In this document: positions 55,030-64,000 of the stretch, in pieces | Layout of the letters: the number at the start of each line of letters is the position of its first letter | Position numbering within the stretch: the stretch's first letter is position 1 | Assembly (NCBI GenBank): GCA_002798275.1 | Contig: NWQR01000001.1 | Span: 310,001 to 374,000, forward strand | DNA: 64,000 nucleotides | Direction: 5' to 3' | Source of the DNA: Lysobacteraceae bacterium NML08-0793 | GTDB lineage: Bacteria > Pseudomonadota > Gammaproteobacteria > Xanthomonadales > Xanthomonadaceae | Position numbers and translations under genes: made by a program | The notes under the pieces: generated by a model | The model's input: only the letters and a program-made list of their open reading frames with translations | Told to the model about the DNA's origin: nothing | Database searches by the model: none

Positions 55030-55036
55030 GTCGGCC

Positions 55037-55792
55037 ATGTCTGCCCACAACCGCGCCACGCCCCGCCATCTTGCCGTCATCATGGACGGCAATGGCCGCT
55101 GGGCCGAACAACGTCGCCGCCCGCGCATCATCGGCCATCGCGCTGGTGCGCGCGCGGTGCAGCGCTGCTTGGATTTTTGTCTGGCGCACGGCGTGGAAGT
55201 GCTCACCCTGTATGCCTTTTCCAGTGAAAACTGGGGGCGGCCAAGCGAAGAAGTCGGCGGGCTGATGAAGCTGTTTGCCGGCACGCTGGAGCGCGAGGCC
55301 GAAGAAATGCACCGGCGCGGCATCCGTCTGCGCTTCATCGGCGACAGAAGCCGCTTTTCCGCCGCCTTGCAGACCAAAATGCAGGCCGCCGAAGCCCTGA
55401 CTTGCGGCAATACACGCATGACGCTCGCCATCGCCGCAAGTTATGGCGGCAGGCAAGATATCGTCATGAGCGCACGCCATTTGGCCACCGAAGTCGCCGC
55501 AGGCCGCTTGCAGCCCGGCGATATCGACGAAGCCTGCTTTGGCCAGCATGTGGCGCTGGCCGACCTGCCGCCGCCCGATCTTATGATTCGTACCGGCGGC
55601 GACCAGCGCATCAGCAATTTTCTACTCTGGCAACTGGCCTATGCCGAACTGTGGTTCACCCCGCAGCTCTGGCCGGACTTCGACAGCCGCACACTGCAAC
55701 AGGCATTTGACGATTTTGCCGGCCGCCAGCGCCGTTTCGGCCTGACCTCGGCGCAGCTTGCACCCTCATCCCAAGGACATCCCCACGCATGA
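55037..55792 (+). CDS. uppS: Undecaprenyl diphosphate synthase
   Basis: UppS is the cis-prenyltransferase that makes the C55 carrier for peptidoglycan and O-antigen. The 251-residue protein has the catalytic Asp in AVIMDGNGRWAEQR, the substrate loop LYAFSSENWGRPSEEV and DLMIRTGGDQRISNFLLWQ, here RTGGDQRISNFLLWQ, which binds the pyrophosphate. It overlaps cdsA by 4 bases. Confidence 0.97.
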   Translation: MSAHNRATPRHLAVIMDGNGRWAEQRRRPRIIGHRAGARAVQRCLDFCLAHGVEVLTLYAFSSENWGRPSEEVGGLMKLFAGTLEREAEEMHRRGIRLRFIGDRSRFSAALQTKMQAAEALTCGNTRMTLAIAASYGGRQDIVMSARHLATEVAAGRLQPGDIDEACFGQHVALADLPPPDLMIRTGGDQRISNFLLWQLAYAELWFTPQLWPDFDSRTLQQAFDDFAGRQRRFGLTSAQLAPSSQGHPHA

Positions 55793-56649
55793 AAACCCGC
55801 ATCTTGGCTGCACTGGTGATGGCGCCATTGGCGATTGCCGCCATCCTTTTCCTGCCGACCGCCTGGTTGATGCTGCTGGCCGCCATCGTGTTTTTGCTGG
55901 GGCTGTGGGAATGGTTCAAGCTCGCCGATGTCGATGACACCCTGACCCGCAGCTTTCTGGTAGCCGCCAATCTGCTGCTGATGGTGATGATTGTCTGGGC
56001 CTCACGCACCGAGCACGGCGGCACCATGGCGCTGTTCCATCTGATGCTGCTGCTGGGCGTGGCTTGGTGGTGGCTGGCGGCACTATGGCTGCGCTTTCCG
56101 AGCTTCGGCAGCAAGCCGAACAAACACTCCCGTGCAGCCAAGCTGATTGCCGGCACGCTGGCGGTAATTCCGGCCTGGTGTGCGCTGGTGGTGATTCATG
56201 GCAATCCAGATGAAGCCGCACTGGTCGGCCCCATTCCGCGCAACCATCTGTGGTTGCTGACGGCGCTGGCCATCATCTGGATGGCCGACAGCGGCGCATA
56301 CTTTGCCGGGCGCCGTTTTGGCAAGCGCAAGCTCGCGCCAGTCATCAGCCCCAACAAAACCGTGGAGGGCCTGATTGGCGGTCTGCTGACCGCGGTGCTG
56401 GCAGGCGTGGGGCTGGGGCTGCTGGCAGGCGCCACGCAAGAGCAACTGCCGTGGCTGGCGATTGCCGCCCTGCTGACCGCGCTGGCCTCGGTGGTCGGCG
56501 ACCTGTTCGAGAGCCTGCTCAAGCGCCAAGCCGGAGTGAAGGATTCCGGCACACTGATTCCCGGCCACGGCGGTGTGCTCGATCGCATCGACAGCGTATT
56601 GGCCGCCCTGCCGGTCTTTGCGCTTGCCAAAGCCAGCTTCGGTTTCTGA
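55789..56649 (+). CDS. cdsA: Phosphatidate cytidylyltransferase
   Basis: CdsA makes CDP-diacylglycerol from phosphatidate and CTP, the branch point of phospholipid synthesis. The 286-residue integral membrane protein has about seven or eight hydrophobic helices and the family signature near the end, [21 protein letters not shown], followed by [12 protein letters not shown] with the conserved Asp pair. The earlier [17 protein letters not shown] segment is also typical. dxr follows at once. Confidence 0.97.
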   Translation: MKTRILAALVMAPLAIAAILFLPTAWLMLLAAIVFLLGLWEWFKLADVDDTLTRSFLVAANLLLMVMIVWASRTEHGGTMALFHLMLLLGVAWWWLAALWLRFPSFGSKPNKHSRAAKLIAGTLAVIPAWCALVVIHGNPDEAALVGPIPRNHLWLLTALAIIWMADSGAYFAGRRFGKRKLAPVISPNKTVEGLIGGLLTAVLAGVGLGLLAGATQEQLPWLAIAALLTALASVVGDLFESLLKRQAGVKDSGTLIPGHGGVLDRIDSVLAALPVFALAKASFGF

Positions 56650-56650
56650 C

Positions 56651-57832
56651 ATGGACAATATGCAACGGGTTGCCGTATTCGGCGCCACCGGCTCGATTGG
56701 TACGTCTGCTCTGGATGTCATCGCTAGGCACCCCGACCGCTATCAAGTCGCGGTTCTCGCCGCAGGCCGCCAGGTGGATGCCCTGACTGCACTCTGCCGG
56801 CAACATCGCCCGGCACATGCGGTGATTGCCGATGAGGCTTCCTACGCTGCCCTCAAGGCCGGGCTTGAAGCGGCCGGACTCGCTACCCAAGCCCATGCCG
56901 GCATGGCCGCACTGGATGCGCTGGCACAAAGCGATGTCTGCGATACGCTGGTGGCGGCCATCGTCGGCGCGGCTGGACTGTCCTCCACGCTCGCCGCTGC
57001 CCGCGCCGGCAAACGACTGCTTCTGGCCAACAAAGAATCACTGGTGCTGGCAGGCGAGCTGCTGATGGGCGAAGTCGCCGCCTCGGGCAGTCAGCTCATT
57101 CCCATCGACAGCGAGCACAACGCCATCTTCCAGTGCCTGCCCGATGGCCGCTGCAACGGGCAGGTGGAAAAAATCATCCTGACCGCTTCGGGCGGGCCGT
57201 TCCGTGGCTACACGCGCGCGCAGCTTGCCCACATCACCCCGGCGCAGGCCGTGGCACATCCGAAATGGTCGATGGGACCGAAGATTTCGGTCGATTCGGC
57301 CACGCTGATGAACAAGGGGCTGGAGGTAATCGAAGCGCACCACCTGTTCGGCCTGCCCGGCGCGCAAATCGACGTGCTGGTGCATCCGCAATCGCTGGTG
57401 CATTCGTTGGTGAACTTCCGCGACGGCTCCACGCTGGCGCAGTTGGGGCTGCCGGACATGCGCACCACGCTGGCCGTGGGGCTGGGCTGGCCTGAGCGCA
57501 TCACCTCGGGCGTTGCCGGGCTGGATTTGGTCGCCCAGGGCGGGCGGCTGGATTTCGAGCCGCCGGATACCGACACCTTCCCGGCACTGAAACTGGCCTA
57601 TGCGGCACTGGCCGCAGGCGGCACCGCCCCGGCGCATTTGAATGCGCTCAATGAAGCCGCGGTTTCAGCCTTTCTTCAGGGGCGAATTGCTTTTCTTGAC
57701 ATCCCCGCGCTGGTCGAGGCTGGCCTCGACGCGCTCCCCACTTCTGCCGCGCAATCGCTGCAAGTATTGATCGAGGCCGACCAGTGCGCCCGTCAATATG
57801 CACAGGCTGCGATTGCCCGACTGGATGCCTGA
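56651..57832 (+). CDS. dxr: 1-deoxy-D-xylulose 5-phosphate reductoisomerase
   Basis: Dxr converts DXP to MEP with NADPH, the target of fosmidomycin. The 393-residue protein has the NADPH motif [29 protein letters not shown], the metal and substrate region [28 protein letters not shown] and [23 protein letters not shown], here [18 protein letters not shown]. It starts 1 base after cdsA. The isoprenoid step next to uppS links precursor and carrier-lipid synthesis. Confidence 0.97.
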   Translation: MDNMQRVAVFGATGSIGTSALDVIARHPDRYQVAVLAAGRQVDALTALCRQHRPAHAVIADEASYAALKAGLEAAGLATQAHAGMAALDALAQSDVCDTLVAAIVGAAGLSSTLAAARAGKRLLLANKESLVLAGELLMGEVAASGSQLIPIDSEHNAIFQCLPDGRCNGQVEKIILTASGGPFRGYTRAQLAHITPAQAVAHPKWSMGPKISVDSATLMNKGLEVIEAHHLFGLPGAQIDVLVHPQSLVHSLVNFRDGSTLAQLGLPDMRTTLAVGLGWPERITSGVAGLDLVAQGGRLDFEPPDTDTFPALKLAYAALAAGGTAPAHLNALNEAAVSAFLQGRIAFLDIPALVEAGLDALPTSAAQSLQVLIEADQCARQYAQAAIARLDA

Positions 57833-57902
57833 TGCCGCAAACCCCGCTGCCCCCGCTGTTTTTCGTTTTCGCCAAGCCGCATGCCCTGCCGGAGTTGTGC
57901 GC

Positions 57903-59258
57903 ATGAGTTTTTTTGGCCCGCTGTTCTGGCTGATTGTCAGCCTCGGCATTCTCGTCACCATTCACGAATTCGGCCATTTCTGGGTGGCACGCCGCTGCGG
58001 CGTGAAAGTGCTGCGTTTTTCGGTCGGCTTCGGCAAGCCCCTGTGGCTGCGCCGTGGCCGTGACGGCACCGAATACGCCATCGCCGCCATCCCGCTGGGC
58101 GGCTATGTCAGGATGCTGGACGAGCGCGAAGCACCGGTCAACGCCGCCGAACTTGGGCAAGCCTTCAACCGCAAACCGCTGTGGCAGCGCGCAGCGATTG
58201 TCGCTGCCGGGCCACTGGCCAATCTGGCCCTTTGCGTTGGTCTGTTGTGGCTGATGTTCATGGTCGGCCGCCCGGACTACCGCGCAGAAGTGGGGCGCGC
58301 AGAAGGCATCGCGGCCGAATCGGGCTTTCAGCACGGCGACGTGATTCAAAGCATTCAGGGACAGGCCACGCCGACCTGGAGCGAGGCGGGTCTGGCGCTG
58401 CTGACGGCAGCACTTGACCGCGAAGCGGTGAGTATCGAAGTCCGCGACGCCCACGGCCAAACCCGGCAGCGCACCTTGCATCTGGAACGGCTACCGGCGC
58501 AGGTCAAGGAGCGCGACGCCATCAGCGCCACCGGCATTGTGCCGGCACACTATCTGCTGCCGGCCATCGTCGGCCAGGTCGGCGCCGATGCCCCGGCCGC
58601 CGGAAAACTACAAAGCGGCGACCATATCCTTGCCGTCAACGGCCAGGCCATCAACGATTTTTCCGAGCTCTCCGGCCATATCAACCGCGCCGGTGAAGCC
58701 GGACAGGACCTGCTGGTGCGCATCGCCCGCGGCGATACCACGCAGGTGGTAAGCATCACCCCGGCGAAACTGCATCACCCCGAGCGCGGCGATTACTGGG
58801 GTATCGGCATCAGCCTGCCCGAATCCCTGCCGTTGCCGCCGAAAAACGCCACCCTGCGCTATGCGCCGCTAGCCGCCATCCCCGCCGCCTTTACCGAAAC
58901 CTGGCGACTTGCCCGGCAATCGTTTGAAATGATGGCGCGCATGGTGCAAGGTCGCGCTTCGCTGGAGAACATTTCCGGCCCCATCACCATCGCCCGCGTG
59001 GCCGACCGTTCCGCCGACATGGGGCTGGCGTGGTTCCTGAGTTTTCTTGCCCTCATCTCGCTCAGCCTTGCCATCATCAATCTGCTGCCGATTCCGGTCT
59101 TGGATGGTGGCCACCTGCTGTATTACCTTATCGAGCTGGTCAAAGGCAGCCCGCCCGGCGAACGCTTCATGGCCGTCAGTCAATTCGTCGGTTTGGCGAT
59201 AATCGCCTGTCTGATGGGGCTGGCGTTTTACAATGACATCCACGGGCTGCTGCGATGA
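57903..59258 (+). CDS. rseP: Site-2 membrane protease RseP
   Basis: RseP cleaves anti-sigma factor RseA and other membrane stubs after a first site-1 cut. The 451-residue protein has the zinc motif HEFGH at residues 21-25 in the first membrane helix. Two PDZ domains lie in the periplasmic part (about 110-310) and the second catalytic motif is NLLPIPVLDGGHLLYY. Start 57903 (MSFFGPLFW) gives the normal topology; the upstream in-frame extension into dxr is not needed. bamA follows. Confidence 0.96.
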   Translation: MSFFGPLFWLIVSLGILVTIHEFGHFWVARRCGVKVLRFSVGFGKPLWLRRGRDGTEYAIAAIPLGGYVRMLDEREAPVNAAELGQAFNRKPLWQRAAIVAAGPLANLALCVGLLWLMFMVGRPDYRAEVGRAEGIAAESGFQHGDVIQSIQGQATPTWSEAGLALLTAALDREAVSIEVRDAHGQTRQRTLHLERLPAQVKERDAISATGIVPAHYLLPAIVGQVGADAPAAGKLQSGDHILAVNGQAINDFSELSGHINRAGEAGQDLLVRIARGDTTQVVSITPAKLHHPERGDYWGIGISLPESLPLPPKNATLRYAPLAAIPAAFTETWRLARQSFEMMARMVQGRASLENISGPITIARVADRSADMGLAWFLSFLALISLSLAIINLLPIPVLDGGHLLYYLIELVKGSPPGERFMAVSQFVGLAIIACLMGLAFYNDIHGLLR

Positions 59259-59305
59259 CCCGCCCAATCCCTCTTTCTTCCTTCAGGCAAAACCGGACTT
59301 CCGTA

Positions 59306-61783
59306 ATGATGCGATCCTTCACCCGCCGCCGTGTGCTCGTCCTGGCTCTGGCGTCTGCGCTCGCCCTGCCCGCTTGGGCGCAGTCGATTGAACCATTCAC
59401 CGTCAGCGATATTCGCGTCGATGGCCTGCAACGCATCTCCGCAGGCACGGTGTTCACCTACCTGCCGATCGAGCGCGGCGACCGACTGGATCAGGCGCGC
59501 GCCGGCGATGCCATCCGTGCGCTATACCGCACCGGCTTCTTCGAGGACATTCGCCTGGATCGGCAAAACGACATCCTAGTGGTTACCGTGGTGGAACGCC
59601 CGGCGATCAACAAGCTGGAAGTCAGCGGCAACAAGGATCTTCAGACCGAGCAACTGATGTCCAGCCTCAAGGACATCGGCCTTGCCGAAGGTGAAACCTA
59701 TGACCGTATGAGCCTTGACCGGGTGCAGCAGGAGCTGACCCGCGCCTATCAAAACCGCGGCAAATACAACGTCGAAATTGCGCCCAAAGTTACCCAGCTT
59801 GACCGCAACCGGGTAGATATCGCCATCGAAATCAAGGAAGGCAAGGCGGCCAAGATTCGGCACGTCAACATCGTCGGCAACACCCTGTTCAGCGACAAGG
59901 AACTGCTGGACAACTGGGAATCGCGCCCGACCAACTGGCTGTCTTGGTATCGCCGCGACAATCAGTATTCCAAGGAAAAACTCTCCGGCGACTTGGAAAA
60001 ACTGCAATCCTGGTATCTGGATCGCGGCTATATCGATGCCGAAGTCGGCCCGGAAAACACGCAAGTGTCGATTAGCCCCGATAAGCGCGACATCTACGTT
60101 ACTGCCGGTATCAGCGAAGGCGAGCAATACAAGATTTCCAGCGTCAGCGTCAGCGGCGATACCGTGCTGCCGAAGGAAGAAGTCGAAGAGCGCGTCAAGC
60201 TGTTCGTCAAGCCCGATGCGGTGTTCTCGCGTCGCATGCTGGAGCTTGCCACCGAAAGCATCACCGCCTCGCTCAGCAATATCGGTTATGCCTTCGCCCA
60301 AGTGAACCCGCAGCCGGACGTGAACCGCGAAAACCGCACCGTCGGCATCAATATGCAGGTGGTGCCCGGCCCGCGCGTGAATGTGCGCCGCATCGTGTTC
60401 AAGGACAACAACCGCACCCGTGACGAAGTGCTGCGCCGCGAAATGCGCCAGTTTGAAGGCGCCTGGTATTCGCAGGCGGCGATTGACCGATCCAAAATCC
60501 GCCTGCAACAACTGGGCTATTTTGAAAGCGTGGACATCGAAAGCCGCCCGGTCGCCGGCAGCAACGACCAGGTGGATCTGGAAGTGCGGGTGAAAGAAAC
60601 CAATTCCGGCCAGGTGATGTTGACGCTGGGCTATTCGCAGCTCTCGGGCATTCAAATCAGCGGCCAGCTTTCGGAAAGCAACTTCCTTGGCAGCGGCAAT
60701 CGCGTCTCCATCGGCGCGATGCGCTCCTACTACCAGAAAAAATACGACTTCTCCTTCATCAATCCCTATTTCACCGACAACGGCCTGTCGCTGGGCTACA
60801 ACCTGTGGTGGAGCGAGTTTGACTACTCCAACTTCAACATGGCACAGTACTCCACCAATCAGGGCGCAGCACAAATGTTCTTGGGGCTGCCGATCACCGA
60901 ATACGACACGGTGAGCTTCATGCTGGGGATTGATACCAAGAAAATCCTCGCCTTCCAGGATTCCACCCCGACGGCACTGGTCGATTACATCGACGCGGTC
61001 GGCCACCGTACCTTCCATTCTTGGCGCAGCCAGCTGGCCTTTGCCCGCGATACCCGCGACGATGCCCTGCGCCCCTCGCGCGGCATGTATCAGCGTGTTT
61101 CGCTCGAAGCCACCCTGCCCGGCTCCACCGTGCAGTACTACAAGCTGGACTACCAGCTTTCCAAATACTGGCCGATCAGCCCGTCATTCGTGCTGAACAC
61201 CGCCTTCAACGTCGGCTACGGGGATTCCTACGGCAAGGATTTCGAGCGCCATCTGTGCTACATCGCACCCACCGCTGCCGTGCCCAATCCGGTAACCAGC
61301 GATCCATGCCTGCCGACCTCGCCGGATTACACCCGCACGCTCCGCGCCAGTGGCCTGCCCTTCTTTGAAAACTTCTACGCTGGCGGCGTGTCCTCCACCG
61401 GGCGTGTGCGCGGTTTCGTGGACAACACCCTGGGGCCGCAGGTCAGCACGCCGTATGGCTATCTGCAACCCATTGGCGGCGCTTTCCGCACCACCGGCAC
61501 CGTGGAAATGTTCTTCCCGCGCCTGATCAAGAGCCCGGCCGCGCGCGTTTCGGCATTCTTGGATTTCGGCAACGTGTTTGCCGACACCAAGAGCTGGGAT
61601 GCCAAGGAGCTGCGCGCCTCCACCGGCCTATCGCTGATGTGGCGCTCACCGATGGGGCCGATCTCGATCAGCTATGCCCTGCCCCTGCGCAAGAAAGACG
61701 CGCTCTTTGATGCCAGCGGCAACATGATCCAGCAAGCCGACCGCATCGAGCGCTTGCAATTCACCTTTGCCGGCGCGTTCTAA
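59306..61783 (+). CDS. bamA: Outer membrane protein assembly factor BamA
   Basis: BamA inserts barrel proteins into the outer membrane. The 825-residue precursor has a signal peptide (VLVLALASALALPAWAQ), five POTRA domains (about residues 25-430) and a 16-strand barrel. The family hallmark is present late in the barrel as RGFVDNTLGPQ, a VRGF-type loop, and the protein ends with the beta-signal type LQFTFAGAF, terminal Phe included. Start 59306 places the signal peptide first. An ATG at 59255 overlapping the rseP stop is possible but adds a polar stretch. Confidence 0.96.
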   Translation: MMRSFTRRRVLVLALASALALPAWAQSIEPFTVSDIRVDGLQRISAGTVFTYLPIERGDRLDQARAGDAIRALYRTGFFEDIRLDRQNDILVVTVVERPAINKLEVSGNKDLQTEQLMSSLKDIGLAEGETYDRMSLDRVQQELTRAYQNRGKYNVEIAPKVTQLDRNRVDIAIEIKEGKAAKIRHVNIVGNTLFSDKELLDNWESRPTNWLSWYRRDNQYSKEKLSGDLEKLQSWYLDRGYIDAEVGPENTQVSISPDKRDIYVTAGISEGEQYKISSVSVSGDTVLPKEEVEERVKLFVKPDAVFSRRMLELATESITASLSNIGYAFAQVNPQPDVNRENRTVGINMQVVPGPRVNVRRIVFKDNNRTRDEVLRREMRQFEGAWYSQAAIDRSKIRLQQLGYFESVDIESRPVAGSNDQVDLEVRVKETNSGQVMLTLGYSQLSGIQISGQLSESNFLGSGNRVSIGAMRSYYQKKYDFSFINPYFTDNGLSLGYNLWWSEFDYSNFNMAQYSTNQGAAQMFLGLPITEYDTVSFMLGIDTKKILAFQDSTPTALVDYIDAVGHRTFHSWRSQLAFARDTRDDALRPSRGMYQRVSLEATLPGSTVQYYKLDYQLSKYWPISPSFVLNTAFNVGYGDSYGKDFERHLCYIAPTAAVPNPVTSDPCLPTSPDYTRTLRASGLPFFENFYAGGVSSTGRVRGFVDNTLGPQVSTPYGYLQPIGGAFRTTGTVEMFFPRLIKSPAARVSAFLDFGNVFADTKSWDAKELRASTGLSLMWRSPMGPISISYALPLRKKDALFDASGNMIQQADRIERLQFTFAGAF

Positions 61784-61788
61784 GCTGC

Positions 61789-62811
61789 ATGGGCAAGAGC
61801 TACAGCGCGGCGCAGCTCGCGGAACGGTTTGGCCTGCAAGTCATCGGCGATGCCAGTGTGAAAATCACCGGCGTCGCCACGCTTGCCAATGCCCGCAAGG
61901 GGCAGTTGGGCTTTCTTGCCAATCCGCGCTACCGCAACCAGTTGCAAGACAGCCGCGCCAGCATCGTGGTGATGCGCGAGGCCGACAGCCCCGGCGCGCC
62001 AATGACCGCGCTGATTGCCCGCGACCCCTACGCCGCCTTTGCCCGCATTGCTGCCCTGTTTGAAAGCAGCTCGGACTACCCGCCCGGCATTCATCCAAGC
62101 GCGGTGATTGCGCCCGAGGCGGTCATCGACCCGTCCGCGCATATCGGCCCGTTTGTCAGCATCGGCGCACGCAGCCATGTCGGCGCCGGGGCGATGATTG
62201 GCGCAGGCTCGGTGATTGGCGAGGACTGCATCGTCGGTGCAGGCTGCGAGCTGATCGCCCGCGTTACCTTGGTCACCCGCGTACATCTGGGGCAGCGCGT
62301 GCGCATCCACCCCGGTGCGGTTCTGGGCGCGGATGGCTTCGGCCTTGCCATGGAAAACGGCCGCTGGCTGAAAGTGCCGCAACTGGGCGGCGTGCGGGTT
62401 GGCGATGACTGCGAAATCGGCGCCAATACCTGCATCGACCGTGGCGCGCTGGAAGACACCGTGCTGGAAGAAGATGTGCGTCTGGACAATCTCATCCAGA
62501 TTGGCCACAACGTGCAAATCGGCGCGCATACCGCGATGGCGGGTTGCTCGGCAGCCGCCGGCAGCGCCAAGATCGGGCGCTACTGCCTGATTGGTGGCGG
62601 CGCCGGGGTGGTCGGACATCTGGAAATCTGCGATCAAGTCATGGTGACGGCGATGAGCCTAGTCACCCATTCCATCCGCGAGCCGGGCGAATATTCTTCC
62701 GGCACACCGTTGATGGACAACCGCGCCTGGCGCAAAAACGCCGCGCGCTTCAAACATCTGGACAAACTGTTCCGCGCAAGAGGCGCGGAACCCGACAAGG
62801 GGAGCCCATGA
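61789..62811 (+). CDS. lpxD: UDP-3-O-(3-hydroxyacyl)glucosamine N-acyltransferase
   Basis: LpxD adds the second hydroxyacyl chain in lipid A synthesis. The 340-residue protein has an N-terminal uridine-binding domain (with LGFLANPRYRNQL) and a left-handed beta helix of hexapeptide repeats from about residue 105 on (IDPSAHIGPFVSIGARSHVGAG). The catalytic histidine is in DNLIQIGHNVQIGAHTA. It starts 5 bases after bamA without an intervening skp gene. It overlaps fabZ by 4 bases. Confidence 0.97.
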   Translation: MGKSYSAAQLAERFGLQVIGDASVKITGVATLANARKGQLGFLANPRYRNQLQDSRASIVVMREADSPGAPMTALIARDPYAAFARIAALFESSSDYPPGIHPSAVIAPEAVIDPSAHIGPFVSIGARSHVGAGAMIGAGSVIGEDCIVGAGCELIARVTLVTRVHLGQRVRIHPGAVLGADGFGLAMENGRWLKVPQLGGVRVGDDCEIGANTCIDRGALEDTVLEEDVRLDNLIQIGHNVQIGAHTAMAGCSAAAGSAKIGRYCLIGGGAGVVGHLEICDQVMVTAMSLVTHSIREPGEYSSGTPLMDNRAWRKNAARFKHLDKLFRARGAEPDKGSP

Positions 62812-63263
62812 GCCAAACCGTGAAATTGCCGCTGGATGTGGAAGGCATCCGCGCCCTGCTGCCGCATCGCTATCCGTTTCTGCTGGTTGACCGCGTGGTC
62901 GGATTCGAGCCGAACAAATCCATCCGCGCCTGGAAAAACGTCAGCATCAACGAGCCGTTCTTCCAAGGGCATTTTCCTGCCCATGCAGTGATGCCCGGTG
63001 TGCTGGTGATCGAGGCGATGGCGCAGGCCGGCGGCCTTTTGAGCCACCTTTCCCGTGGCGGCGCCGATGCCGGCAAACTTTCCTATCTGGTCAAGGTCGA
63101 TGGCGCCAAGTTCAGCAAAATGGTCATCCCCGGCGACCGGCTGGAAATCGAGGTCAGCATCAAGCGCGAAATCCGCAACATGACCCTGTACGCCTGCGCT
63201 GCCTTCGTCGATGACCAGCAAGTGGCCTGCGCCGAAATCCTCTGCGCCGAGGTGGATGCCTGA
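62808..63263 (+). CDS. fabZ: 3-hydroxyacyl-[acyl-carrier-protein] dehydratase FabZ
   Basis: FabZ dehydrates 3-hydroxyacyl-ACP in fatty-acid elongation and competes with LpxA and LpxD for the same substrate. The 151-residue hot-dog enzyme has [14 protein letters not shown], the catalytic His in [22 protein letters not shown] (here [18 protein letters not shown]) and the Glu in VIEA. Start 62808 overlaps lpxD as ATGA. lpxA starts 1 base after its stop. Confidence 0.97.
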   Translation: MSQTVKLPLDVEGIRALLPHRYPFLLVDRVVGFEPNKSIRAWKNVSINEPFFQGHFPAHAVMPGVLVIEAMAQAGGLLSHLSRGGADAGKLSYLVKVDGAKFSKMVIPGDRLEIEVSIKREIRNMTLYACAAFVDDQQVACAEILCAEVDA

Positions 63264-63264
63264 C

Positions 63265-64000
63265 ATGCGCCGCATCCACCCCAGCGCCTTCATTGACCCG
63301 GCAGCGCGCCTTGCCCAAGACGTGGAAGTCGGGGCATTCACCGTGATTGGCCCGGAGGTGGAAATCGACGCCGGCACCCGCATCGGCTCGCATTGCAGCA
63401 TCCACGGCCCCACCCGGATTGGCCGCAATAACCACATCCACGGCCATGCCGCCATTGGCGGCGATCCGCAGGACAAAAAATATCGCGGCGAGCGCGTCAC
63501 CCTAGAAATCGGCCATGACAACCAGATCCGCGAGTTCGTCACCATCAACCGTGGCACCGGCGATGGCGGCGGGCACACCCGCGTGGGCGATGGCAACTGG
63601 CTGCTGGCCTATACCCATATCGCCCACGACTGTCAGGTGGGCAACCACTGCGTGTTTTCCAATAACGCCACCCTGGCCGGGCATGTCCAGGTCGGCGACC
63701 ATGTGATTTTGTCCGGCTTTGCTGGGGTGCACCAATTCTGCCGCATTGGCGACCATGCCTTCATCGGCATGGGGGCGTTCGTCAATGGCGATGTGCCGCC
63801 GTTTCTGATGGTGGCGCAAGACAAATACGCCCGCCCGCGCGGCATCAACAGCGAAGGTCTGAAACGTCGCGGCTTCGATGCCGAGCGCATCCGCACCATC
63901 AAGCGCGCCTATCGCGCCCTGTACATGGGCGATGCCAAGCTGGAAGAAGCCAAGGCCGAGCTGGCCGAACTGGCTGCCACCAGCCCGGATGCCCGCGCGT
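63265..64000 (+). CDS. lpxA: UDP-N-acetylglucosamine O-acyltransferase (3' end outside window)
   Basis: LpxA starts lipid A synthesis by acylating UDP-GlcNAc. About 245 codons are visible, nearly the whole protein. The hexapeptide beta helix is clear ([20 protein letters not shown] and on), as is the catalytic region [22 protein letters not shown], here [14 protein letters not shown], with the active His. The C-terminal helical part begins [19 protein letters not shown]. It continues the lpxD-fabZ-lpxA row; lpxB is expected next. Confidence 0.96.
   Translation, partial: MRRIHPSAFIDPAARLAQDVEVGAFTVIGPEVEIDAGTRIGSHCSIHGPTRIGRNNHIHGHAAIGGDPQDKKYRGERVTLEIGHDNQIREFVTINRGTGDGGGHTRVGDGNWLLAYTHIAHDCQVGNHCVFSNNATLAGHVQVGDHVILSGFAGVHQFCRIGDHAFIGMGAFVNGDVPPFLMVAQDKYARPRGINSEGLKRRGFDAERIRTIKRAYRALYMGDAKLEEAKAELAELAATSPDARA

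Noticed and set aside
59576-61018. Minus-strand open frame of 480 codons inside bamA
   Set aside because: Antisense to BamA, whose signal peptide, POTRA domains and barrel are clear; the product shows no family motif.

Overview
The window is GC-rich chromosomal DNA from a gammaproteobacterium. Gene content and order point to the Xanthomonadaceae/Lysobacteraceae. Three things support this: the murA / kdsD-kdsC-lptCAB-rpoN-hpf-ptsN-hprK-rapZ-EIIA-ptsH-ptsI-mgtE cluster with a regulatory PTS and HPr kinase; a YebC that starts [12 protein letters not shown]; and bamA directly followed by lpxD. Most of it is conserved housekeeping sequence packed into overlapping operons. No genus is assigned.

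Layout: (1) 1-1950, end of a secreted-type gene, a bidirectional terminator, then murA and an ibaG/bolA-type gene on the minus strand. (2) 2017-14855, Kdo synthesis (kdsD, kdsC), LPS transport (lptC, lptA, lptB), rpoN, hpf, the regulatory PTS (ptsN, hprK, rapZ, EIIA, ptsH, ptsI), mgtE and a BaiN-like flavoprotein. (3) 14879-27898, a continuous minus-strand run aspS - GNAT - hydrolase - yebC - ruvCAB - ybgC - tolQRAB-pal-cpoB - queE - queC - tRNA-Lys, closed by a terminator. (4) 28057-30446, two ubiquinone hydroxylases. (5) 30518-40585, a membrane protein with a cobalamin adenosyltransferase, an HDAC-like hydrolase, lptD-surA-pdxA-rsmA-apaG-apaH and an exported intradiol dioxygenase. (6) 40787-43804, pnp, rpsO and a HIT protein. 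(7) 43881-52913, accessory but vertically typical genes: an EF-hand protein, bpt, an EEP lipoprotein, purT, a propeller-like lipoprotein, an SPFH/TM/RHH/DUF4177 operon, an exported esterase and a DUF1176 protein. (8) 52933-54378, a small AT-richer island with an orphan SMI1/KNR4 immunity gene and a gutted IS5-type transposase. (9) 54472-64000, frr-uppS-cdsA-dxr-rseP-bamA-lpxD-fabZ-lpxA (cut by the window end).

Functionally the window is dominated by outer-membrane biogenesis: Kdo, Lpt machinery, LptD, SurA, BamA, RseP, lipid A synthesis and Tol-Pal. It also carries nitrogen-type PTS regulation, isoprenoid and phospholipid synthesis, translation and RNA turnover, Holliday-junction repair and queuosine synthesis. 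The most interesting parts are the immunity gene, preceded at 2 nt by a 39-codon reading frame that looks like a toxin tail, sitting where pyrH would be expected upstream of frr; and the four-gene SPFH operon, whose upstream region carries two TGATATCTT repeats exactly 11 bp apart that could be the operator of its own RHH regulator.
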